Under the pieces are notes generated by a model. That model was not told where the DNA came from and did not search any database. It saw only the letters and a list, made by a program, of their open reading frames with translations. Positions 10,888 through 17,754 of a DNA stretch of 64,000 bases are shown here, piece by piece (the first letter of the stretch is position 1; each line of letters starts with the position of its first letter). Position numbers and translations under genes: made by a program. This DNA is from JAMXLJ01 sp036558745 (GTDB lineage: Bacteria; Actinomycetota; Acidimicrobiia; IMCC26256; JAMXLJ01): positions 1-64,000 of the forward strand of contig DATBEZ010000116.1 in NCBI GenBank assembly GCA_036558745.1, in the 5' to 3' direction.

Positions 10888-11799
10888 TCAGGCCTCGCCC
10901 GGGCGGCGCGCCGCGATCCCGAGCCCGAGCGCGAGCCGGGTGAGGTCGGCCCGGCGGCGCATCCCGGTCTTCTCCTGGATCCGGTCGAGGTGCGAGCGCA
11001 CGGTCCGGATGCTGATGAAGAGCTGGTCCGCGATCTGCTGATCGGTTGCGCCCCCCGCGACCAGGGCAAGGAGCTCGCGCTCGCGCGGCGTGACCTTGGC
11101 GTCGTCGTCGGCGACCGCGACCGGTGCGACGGGCTCGACCTTCGACGCTGCGGGGATGCGCATCGTGTGACCGTGCGCGACGACGTCGACGCGCACGCCG
11201 CCGCGCGCGTCGGGCGCGACGTGCAGGAGGTGCTCACCGAGCTCGACCCGCACCGGGTCGTCGATCGCGACGTTGTCGACGCGCTGACCGCCGACGAAGA
11301 TGCCGTTGGCGCTCCCGGCGTCACGCAGCTCCCAACGGCCGCTGCTGTCGCGTCGCAGCTCCGCGTGGTAGCGGGAGACGAGCGTGTCGTCGAGCACGAC
11401 GTCGTTGTCGCCGGCCCGGCCTATGCGGATCAGCTCGACGTCGTCGCGGCGCGGCACGAGCGTGTTCTCGACCCCTTCCCGCCCGCCCGGCGCGAGGAAC
11501 ACCGACACGCCGTCGTCGGGATCGGCGAGCCGGACGATGAGCGGCCGCACGATCTCGAGCACACCGATCCGACGACCCTGCACGAACGTGCCGTTCGCGC
11601 TCTGATGGTCCTCGATGAGCCAGGCACCGTCACGGAAGCGCAGGACGGCCTGGACACGCGACACCCGCGGGTCGTCGACGTGCACCTGCGCCGTCGACGA
11701 ACGTCCCAACACGACCTCGGGCACGTCGGGTGCGAAGACCGCGTGGAAGTCGCCCACGTTGACCTCGAGCACGAGCACGTCTTCCTCGCGCGCGCTCAC
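10888..11799 (-). CDS. FHA-FHA-LuxR transcriptional regulator coupled to the third kinase
   Basis: 303 residues. Two forkhead-associated domains: about 25-100 (LGRSSTAQVHVDDPRVSR, then SANGTFVQG) and about 130-205 (IGRAGDNDVVLDDTLVSRYH, then SANGIFVGG). Both keep the phosphothreonine-binding Gly-Arg, Ser-Arg and Asn residues. A C-terminal LuxR-type helix-turn-helix (about 245-295, TPRERELLALVAGG) should bind DNA. The GTG start overlaps the TGA of the kinase gene by 4 bases, so the two proteins are probably made together. A kinase-to-FHA-to-DNA relay is the natural reading. It has no receiver domain, so phosphothreonine binding may replace aspartate phosphorylation as the input. Confidence 0.9.
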   Translation of the reverse strand: MSAREEDVLVLEVNVGDFHAVFAPDVPEVVLGRSSTAQVHVDDPRVSRVQAVLRFRDGAWLIEDHQSANGTFVQGRRIGVLEIVRPLIVRLADPDDGVSVFLAPGGREGVENTLVPRRDDVELIRIGRAGDNDVVLDDTLVSRYHAELRRDSSGRWELRDAGSANGIFVGGQRVDNVAIDDPVRVELGEHLLHVAPDARGGVRVDVVAHGHTMRIPAASKVEPVAPVAVADDDAKVTPRERELLALVAGGATDQQIADQLFISIRTVRSHLDRIQEKTGMRRRADLTRLALGLGIAARRPGEA

Positions 11800-14090
11800 T
11801 GCGGGTTCAACGGGGGGTCGGACGCGGGAAGGGTGACGACGCTCGCCGCGCTGCACGCCTGGGTCGTGGACCGCCACGCGCCGCCGAGGTACAGCAGCAT
11901 CGGGCCGTGCAGGAGCGTCGAACCGCCGTTGGGGGTGGTCAGCAGCGTGCCGTCGGGCGGCGCGAAGCCGTCGGGCGAGTACTGCGGGATGTTCGCCAGC
12001 GCGTCGGGCGGCACCGTGACCGCGGCGGTCCGTTGCACCGGTGAAAGGTCGTCCGGCGTCGCCGAGAAGCGGTAGCCGGCCTGCACGATCCAGTACGCCG
12101 AGTTGGGGGTCTGGAGCACGGTCCCGTCACGGGGAACGAGCGGGATCGCGTCCAGCAACCCGTCGTCGACCTGCTGAACGTTCTCAGCGGGCGACTTCAG
12201 CGGGAGACGGGCGCCACCCACGATCTCGTACTGGGAGTGCGGGTCGCTGCGCGGCGCGATGACGGCCGTGTCGAGGAAGCGCGTCGCGATCGCGGACGTC
12301 GTCCCGGGCTCGCACGGGGCCGCGACGGCCGGCGCAGGGGGGGAGACGACGGTGACGTGGCTGACGAGGGTCTGGTCGCCGACGCGTGCGGTGACGTCGG
12401 CGACGCCGGCGCGGCCGGCGATCAGCACCGGTCGGGTGTCGGCGTCGGCTTGCTGCACCTCGACCACGTCGGGAGCCGACGAGCGCCACCGGATGCCGGC
12501 GAGGAGCTTGCCCACCCAGTCGGCGCTCACGTCCGCGCTCGATCCACTGTCGGCGGCACCCGAAAGGTTGAGATACGCGCGTTCGTTCTCGCGCAGTCGC
12601 GCGGTCGGGGTCTCGACGGTGACCGCCGCGAGGCGCGCCGGAACGCCGAACTCGACGAACCCGCGTAGCTCCTGAGCGACGCGTTCGGTGTTGAGCGGAC
12701 CCGCGACGTGGCTGCGGTAGCTGACGGTCGTGGACGCGTCCGGCCGGAGGTCGATGCGGAAGATTCGCAGCGGCGTGTTGAGTCGTGGTGGAACGAGCGG
12801 GTGCTCGTCGAACGTCGCGAGCGTCTTCTTGCCCAGGTTGCGGATGTGGAGGTGCACGGTGACGTTGTCGCCGCCGCCACTGGAGAGGACCCAGTCGCGC
12901 GTCACCACCACGTCGGTGCCCTGCAGCACCGGTGGGGAGGTGTACGTGACCTGACTGCGCGAGCTGCCGCTACGCGTCGCCAACCACACACCGATACCGG
13001 CACCCGCGAGCACGATCGCCACCGCGGCCGCCCACGGCCAACGGCGCCGTGCCGCCTCGTCCGGCGCGCGCTCCCCCGGCCGGACCCTGCGCACGTCGGG
13101 CGCGGCCTCGAGCGCGTGCGCACGCGCCGGATCGGAGTCGGCACGCGCGGGCACGAACGTCGGCTGCTCGTCGGCCTCGCGCAGGTCGATCACGTCGTCG
13201 ACGTCCGCGTCGACGTCGTCGGGCAGCACCGAGAGCCCGTCGACGTCATCCTCGAGCGCGCGCAGGCGCTTCGCCGCGACCTGCGCGTTGCGGGGTCGCG
13301 CGGCGGGCTCCTTCGCGAGGAGCATGGTGAGCTCGTGCCACACGTCGGTGGGCAACCCGACGAGTCGCGGCGGCGGGTCATCGACCTGGCCGCGCAGAAC
13401 CGCGATCGGCGATCCACCCGCGAACGGCGTGTGCCCGCTCAGGAGCTCGTAGAGGAGGATCCCCGCGCTGTACACGTCGGCCGCGCCGGTGACGTCCTGT
13501 TGCTGCACGACCTCCGGCGCCATGTATTCGGGCGATCCGATGAGTGACGTCGCGTGGCTCGGCGCCGAGTACGCCAGCGTCGCGATCCCGAAGTCGGTGA
13601 TGCGCGCCACGAGGCCTTCGTCCCCCTCGACCAGGAGCACGTTCTCGGGCTTCAGGTCGCGGTGGACGATGCCGTGACGGTGCGCGGCCGCCAAGCCGTC
13701 GAGCACCTGCGCGGTGATGTCGATCGCGAGCCCCGGCGACATCGGTCCGTCGCGCTCGAGGCGCGCGCGTAGGTCGCCCCCGGCGACGAGGTCGGTGACG
13801 AGCGCGACGGTGTCACCCTCGACCACGAGGTCGCGCAGACGGACCACGTGGGGGTCGTCGAGGCGCGACAACACGTTGCGCTCGCGCAGGAAGCGCTCGA
13901 TGGTCGTCGGGTCCTCGGCGAACTCGGTGCGCAGGATCTTGATCGCGACGTCCTCGCCGTTACGACGGTCGGTGCCGCGCCAGACCTCGCCCGTCGCGCC
14001 GCGGCCGATCCGCTCCGCGACGATGTACGAGCTCCCGAGTGCGCGAGCGCCCCCGTCCGTAGCCGACGAGTCCCCCTGGGTCGTCGTCAT
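11796..14090 (-). CDS. Transmembrane Ser/Thr protein kinase, third of three
   Basis: 764 residues. Kinase domain (about 20-285): GRGATGEVW, VAIKIL, HRDLKPEN, DFGIATL and MAPE. A transmembrane helix spans about 350-370. The outer segment starts with a divergent copy of the module in the other two kinases (VVVTRDWVLSSGGGDN). It continues through a Ca2+/Ig-like stretch (about 490-560) into a C-terminal domain with two DGT-L-TPN-type motifs (DGTVLQTPNS and DGTLLTTPNG). That last repeat is not recognised. The ATG at 14090 is preferred; an upstream in-frame extension is Arg-rich and unlikely. It is translationally coupled to the FHA-LuxR regulator. Confidence 0.87.
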   Translation of the reverse strand: MTTTQGDSSATDGGARALGSSYIVAERIGRGATGEVWRGTDRRNGEDVAIKILRTEFAEDPTTIERFLRERNVLSRLDDPHVVRLRDLVVEGDTVALVTDLVAGGDLRARLERDGPMSPGLAIDITAQVLDGLAAAHRHGIVHRDLKPENVLLVEGDEGLVARITDFGIATLAYSAPSHATSLIGSPEYMAPEVVQQQDVTGAADVYSAGILLYELLSGHTPFAGGSPIAVLRGQVDDPPPRLVGLPTDVWHELTMLLAKEPAARPRNAQVAAKRLRALEDDVDGLSVLPDDVDADVDDVIDLREADEQPTFVPARADSDPARAHALEAAPDVRRVRPGERAPDEAARRRWPWAAAVAIVLAGAGIGVWLATRSGSSRSQVTYTSPPVLQGTDVVVTRDWVLSSGGGDNVTVHLHIRNLGKKTLATFDEHPLVPPRLNTPLRIFRIDLRPDASTTVSYRSHVAGPLNTERVAQELRGFVEFGVPARLAAVTVETPTARLRENERAYLNLSGAADSGSSADVSADWVGKLLAGIRWRSSAPDVVEVQQADADTRPVLIAGRAGVADVTARVGDQTLVSHVTVVSPPAPAVAAPCEPGTTSAIATRFLDTAVIAPRSDPHSQYEIVGGARLPLKSPAENVQQVDDGLLDAIPLVPRDGTVLQTPNSAYWIVQAGYRFSATPDDLSPVQRTAAVTVPPDALANIPQYSPDGFAPPDGTLLTTPNGGSTLLHGPMLLYLGGAWRSTTQACSAASVVTLPASDPPLNPQ

Positions 14091-14408
14091 CCTTTCGCCC
14101 CTGAGCGCATCCCCTGGACACCGTGCAGCCGCGCGCCGTCGTCGATCGTATCGGTCGGACCGCACGACACATCTGCAGCCGGAGCGAGGTCGAACGTCCG
14201 TCGGCCCGCGGTGCCTGATCGAGCGCCGGATCGCTCATCGAGAATGCCGAGTCCGATTCGGGGAAGCGTACTCTCGCCGTCGCGCGGCCAGCTAGCCCGC
14301 TACGGTCGTTCCCGATCCAGGATCGGCCCGGCGCCGTAGCATCGGGTGTGGACGACTCGCACCGGCGAGCGCTGACGAATGAGATGTGCGAATGAGCGAG
14401 ACCCGCGC
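14091..14408. promoter_or_regulatory. Divergent promoter region with nested inverted repeat (14299-14340)
   Basis: 318 bases without a gene, between the third kinase (leftward) and the selenoprotein gene (rightward). Within it, CCGATCC-A-GGATCGG (14312-14326) is a perfect 15-base palindrome. It is enclosed by a second inverted repeat, GCTACGG (14299-14305) and CCGTAGC (14334-14340). The nested symmetry suggests an operator or a cruciform-prone site controlling one or both genes. No clear -10/-35 pair was identified. Confidence 0.45.
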
Positions 14409-15452
14409 ATGACCGAGATCGTGGTCATCGGCGAAGGGACACGTCGCGTCGACGGTGCCCTGGAGGGCGAGCACGCGCTGGTCGAGCCCGATGCGCTCCC
14501 CGCCGCGCTGGGATGGAAGCTCCGGGCCGAAGGCCTGTGCCGGGACGAAACCTGTGTGCCGGTGCGCGACCGAGCCTCACTCTTCATCGGCGAGCGTCTC
14601 GACCTCGCCGCGGTCGCGACCGCGCTCGGTCGCGCGACGGTGACCGACGCCGGCGCGCGCGTCGTCGCGGTCGCTCTGCCGGCCGAGCAGCGACGGCAGG
14701 CGCTCGACGGGCTGCACGCGCCATCGTTCACGCTGCCGGATCTGAGCGGCGTCGAGCACACCCTCGACGACTGGCACGGCGTGAAGAAGCTGCTCATCGC
14801 GTTCGCGAGCTGGTGAGGTTGCCGCTACGACCTGCCCGGGTGGCAGGCGCTGCACGACGAGCTCGGCGCTGACGGCTTCACGGTGCTCGGGGTCGCGCTC
14901 GACGACGCGGTCGACGACGTGACCCCGTGGGTGGAGGACATCACGTTTCCCGTCCTCCTCGACACCGAGCACGTCCTCACCGAGCTCTACGCGATCAGCA
15001 ACGTACCGACGGTCGTCTGGATCGACGAGCAGAACCGCATCGTGCGTCCGAACGGCGTCGCGTACGGCACCGACCTGTTCAAGGACTTCACCGGAGTCGA
15101 GGCCGCACCGCACATGGACGCGGTGCGGCGGTGGGTGCACGACGGTGTCGAGCCCATCGCGCGCGACGACGCCCGCTCCGCGGTGACCGATCTGTCGAAC
15201 GACGAACTGCGCGCGCGTCTCCACTTCCGCATCGCAACGTACGCACGTCGCGAAGGTGACGATGCGACCGCGAGACGACACTTCGAGCGCGCCAACGAGC
15301 TCGCGCCGTACGACTGGACGATCCGGCGTGCCGCGATGCCGCTCACCGGTGGTGATCCGTTCGGCCAGGACTTCTTCACCGCGTACGAGGAGTGGCAGCG
15401 CGCCGGAAGTCCGTATCACGGCATCCCCGCCCCATCGCCGGACGGCACGTGA
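14409..15452 (+). CDS. Thioredoxin/AhpC-TSA-fold selenoprotein (in-frame UGA read as selenocysteine)
   Basis: 347 residues when the TGA at 14814-14816 is read as Sec136. The N-terminal part (about 1-95) is unassigned. A redoxin domain then follows with PSFTLPDLSGVEHTLDDW, a core strand LLIAFASW, and after the TGA GCRYDLPGWQALHDEL. Related redoxins carry Trp-Cys at this position, so the TGA replaces the nucleophilic Cys, leaving a U-G-C redox motif. Frame, fold and codon use continue without change across the TGA to the stop at 15452, through VLGVALDD and the cis-Pro strand NVPTVVWID. A TPR-like tail follows (ARRHFERANELAPYDW). A SECIS-like hairpin lies 15 bases after the TGA. A simple nonsense mutation is less likely. 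No sel genes lie in the window. Confidence 0.82.
14832..14848 (+). promoter_or_regulatory. Bacterial SECIS-like hairpin
   Basis: CCTGCC pairs with GGCAGG (6 bp) around the 5-base loop CGGGT. The loop begins 21 bases after the TGA, within the spacing usually required for SelB recognition, and has a G in its first two positions and a U, as in most bacterial SECIS loops. It lies inside the coding frame, as bacterial SECIS elements do. Structural fit was judged by eye only. Confidence 0.7.
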
Positions 15453-15467
15453 TCTGACGTCCTCGAC

Positions 15468-15499
15468 GTGTGACAGACGCGCACGCGTCTTCGTCACAC
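15468..15499 (+). terminator. Terminator-like hairpin after the selenoprotein gene
   Basis: The outer stem is GTGTGAC/GTCACAC (7 bp), extended inward by AGACG/CGTCT with a small bulge. It begins 16 bases after the stop codon. There is no U-run. Confidence 0.6.
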
Positions 15500-15777
15500 C
15501 CTGTGTGACGACCGCCTCTGGGTGACGTCCGTCACGGGGTCCCGACCCGTGCCGGCCGGACGCGGGGCGCGACCATCGACGGGCAACCGGCGCGTGTTTG
15601 CGTCGACGCCTGGGGCACGGTCCCGCGTCGATCCCGCTGTGGCGCCGCTCCCGTCCACGACGTTCTGCCGTCGCGCGCCGGGACGACTCCGAGTGGACAC
15701 CACGGTTTGCGACCCGCCGAACGCGCGGGTCCCGGGCTCTCCAGTGGTGCCCGGGTCGTCACCCGAGGAGGTCATCC
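15500..15777. promoter_or_regulatory. Leader of the Rpf-like gene, with hairpin at 15731-15755
   Basis: 278 bases without a gene. A 7-bp CCCGGGC/GCCCGGG hairpin ends about 9 bases before the GAGGAG ribosome site of the Rpf-like gene and could influence its translation. Actinobacterial rpf genes are often preceded by a cyclic-di-AMP riboswitch. The conserved core of that riboswitch was looked for and was not recognisable here. Confidence 0.35.
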
Positions 15778-16446
15778 ATGCCTGATTCCGGTCTGCCCGC
15801 GCGTGCACGAGCACGTCTGCGTGCGGCGACCTCGCGCACGAGCGCGCGCGTCGTCTTGCTCGTGCTCGCCGGCGCGCTCGTCGCGTCGATGGTCGTCCCC
15901 GCGCTCGCGTCGGCCGACAGCGCGCCGACAGACACGTCTCGTCCGCCGCATACCAGCGCGCCCGCGCGCACGAGCGCGTCGGACACGATGGACGCGGCGA
16001 CCGCCGCGCGCGTCGCGGCGTACGTCGCTGCGGTGCAACGCAACGCGATCGCGACCTACGTCGCCGCGGCACAGCGCAACGCAATCGGCGCGTACGTCGC
16101 CGCGGCACAACGCGCTGCCGCCGCGCAGCACGCGACGCCGCGCCACACGTCGTCGCACACTGCCGCGCCCGTCCACGCGACGAACGGGTCGACGCCCGGC
16201 GGCTTCCTCGCCTGTGTTCGGCAGCGTGAGAGCCGAGGGGACTACGGGGCCGTGAACCGGCGCTCCGGTACGGCCGGCGCCTACCAGTTCATGCCCGGCA
16301 CCTGGAACAGCACCGCGAGCTCGGCCGGTCGCCCCGACCTCGTGGGCGTCAACCCGGCCGCGGCCAGCCCGGCCGACCAGGACGCCATGGCCCAGCACCT
16401 CTACGCCAGCAGTGGGGCGTCGCCGTGGACCGGCAACGGCTGCTGA
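15778..16446 (+). CDS. Secreted transglycosylase-like (Rpf-related) protein
   Basis: 222 residues. Signal peptide about 1-47 (Arg-rich start, VVLLVLAGALVASMVVPALASA). Then a linker containing three copies of a YVAA-QRNAI-type repeat (about 80-118), predicted helical. The C-terminal domain (about 140-222, GFLACVRQRESRGDYGAVNR then SGTAGAYQFMPGTWNS) matches the transglycosylase-like/Rpf fold. It retains the Glu of the CVRQRESRG motif that acts as catalytic acid. It probably cleaves peptidoglycan outside the cell, in growth or resuscitation. The start is the ATG with GAGGAGG upstream. Flanked by strong hairpins on both sides, so monocistronic. Confidence 0.88.
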   Translation: MPDSGLPARARARLRAATSRTSARVVLLVLAGALVASMVVPALASADSAPTDTSRPPHTSAPARTSASDTMDAATAARVAAYVAAVQRNAIATYVAAAQRNAIGAYVAAAQRAAAAQHATPRHTSSHTAAPVHATNGSTPGGFLACVRQRESRGDYGAVNRRSGTAGAYQFMPGTWNSTASSAGRPDLVGVNPAAASPADQDAMAQHLYASSGASPWTGNGC

Positions 16447-16477
16447 GCTCGCCCGGCGCACCGGTACCGGCACATTC

Positions 16478-16513
16478 CGACACGGCCGGGGCGGGACCGC
16501 CCCGGCCGTGTCG
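16478..16513 (+). terminator. Strong terminator hairpin after the Rpf-like gene
   Basis: A 17-bp perfect, almost wholly G-C inverted repeat with only 2 bases at its centre, 31 bases after the stop codon. It is among the most stable hairpins in the window. Confidence 0.75.
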
Positions 16514-16598
16514 CGCCGGATGACCGTCACACCTCCTCCGTAGGATCGCCCTGCTCCCCCGCTTCCCCGTGCGCGTCGTCCCTGCGCCGGGAGGCCCC

Positions 16599-17054
16599 GT
16601 GAGCACCACCGACACGTTCGAGATCCGCACCTTCGCCGACGCCATCGTCACCGCGATCCGTGTGCGGGCCCGCTTCCGGCGCGCCCACGCGGTCGCGTCG
16701 CTCGACGGATCCGGGCGCGTTCGCGACCTGACCGCGTTCACCGCTCGCCGGCACACCGTCGACACCGCGCTCGCGTGGGCTGCATGCGTCACGACCGACG
16801 ATCCGTACGTGTCGCACCTGCTCCTCGTCTCCGTGGGTCGCGCCAGTGTCGAACCCGCGTCGGAGGCCGACCTCGAGCGCTACCGCCGCGCCCGGGTCGC
16901 GTTCGCGGCCGAAGGCGTGACGGTGCTCGATTGGATCCAGTACGACGGCAGGCGGTTCCGGTCGCTCGCGTTCACGATCGGCGGCACCGACGCGAGCGCC
17001 TGGGACGAGCCGTTCGACGAGCCGGAGCGCGGCGGCACGAACCGCGATCGATGA
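16599..17054 (+). CDS. Conserved hypothetical protein
   Basis: 151 residues, soluble, no signal peptide or membrane segment. The start is the GTG preceded by CGGGAGG. The alternation of hydrophobic strands (SHLLLVSVGRASVEP) with a helix ERYRRARVAFAAEGVTVLDW suggests an alpha/beta fold. That segment faintly resembles RadC/JAB-like domains, but no metal-binding His pair is visible, so no function is assigned. It ends 1 base from the end of the convergent SWIM gene. Confidence 0.7.
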   Translation: MSTTDTFEIRTFADAIVTAIRVRARFRRAHAVASLDGSGRVRDLTAFTARRHTVDTALAWAACVTTDDPYVSHLLLVSVGRASVEPASEADLERYRRARVAFAAEGVTVLDWIQYDGRRFRSLAFTIGGTDASAWDEPFDEPERGGTNRDR

Positions 17055-17055
17055 C

Positions 17056-17754
17056 TCAGCGGCTGGAGCGCACGACCTCGAACGGCGGCGGCGCGATGGC
17101 GAGCGCGCGGTCCACCACCTCGTCGACCGAGACCGGCTCGGCCGTGAACGCGTCCAGCATCCGGGCCGCGAGCGCGTCGAGCTCCGCCGGCTCGGCCTCG
17201 GCCGCGTTCCCCGACGGCTGGCCCAGCCACCGCCGCAACGTGGACTCGTCGTTGGCCAGGCGCTCCGCGGTCACCAACGCGACCGCGACGACGTGCTTGC
17301 AGGTCCCGCGGCGGTGCTCCGCCGCGTACGGGCAGTCGCAGCTCCAGCGGATCTTGTGCACGACCGCCGGCGCGGGTTGCTGGGGTGTGATCAGCTCGAC
17401 GTGGTACCGCCGGTCCCCGGAGCCCTGCACACGCCCGCGCACGCGGCCGGCACCGATCCGCAGCTCCGACACGCGGCGTCGCTTCGCGTAGCCGCGACCC
17501 CGCGACAGCACCGCTGCGGTCGTATGACGGAGCACGGCGGCCTGCAGCGACTCGCCGAGCGCGCGCCCGGCCTCGCTGCCGCCCTTCGGCGCGCCACCCG
17601 ACCGCGCGTTCGCCTTCGCCCCGTCACCCGATCGCCGCCGCGGGTTGGAACGACGACGACGGTTCCCGCCGCGGCGCGAGCGACCCGACCGCTCGGCTTG
17701 CCGCGGCGCGGGCATCTCGATGTCCGGCGCCTTGAACTCCGGTGCGTCACTCAC
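17056..17754 (-). CDS. SWIM zinc-finger protein, partner of the SNF2 helicase
   Basis: 232 residues. An Arg/Gly-rich basic region (about 18-65) precedes a SWIM domain whose zinc ligands are visible as CDCPYAAEHRRGTCKH (C-x-C ... C-x-H). A helical C-terminus follows. SWIM domains bind DNA or protein and are commonly encoded beside SNF2 helicases in actinobacteria. The GTG start overlaps the helicase stop codon by 4 bases, so the two are co-translated and probably act in one complex. Role in repair or chromatin-like remodelling is an inference. Confidence 0.88.
   Translation of the reverse strand: MSDAPEFKAPDIEMPAPRQAERSGRSRRGGNRRRRSNPRRRSGDGAKANARSGGAPKGGSEAGRALGESLQAAVLRHTTAAVLSRGRGYAKRRRVSELRIGAGRVRGRVQGSGDRRYHVELITPQQPAPAVVHKIRWSCDCPYAAEHRRGTCKHVVAVALVTAERLANDESTLRRWLGQPSGNAAEAEPAELDALAARMLDAFTAEPVSVDEVVDRALAIAPPPFEVVRSSR

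Noticed and set aside
14883..15452. Separate gene starting at a GTG at 14883 downstream of the TGA
   Set aside because: The segment is the C-terminal half of the redoxin fold, has no ribosome site, and lacks the active-site strand that lies just upstream of 14883.
15500..15777. Possible cyclic-di-AMP (ydaO) riboswitch ahead of the Rpf-like gene
   Set aside because: The region is long and structured and rpf leaders often have one, but the conserved GGGGAACC-type and CCGAA-type core segments could not be aligned.
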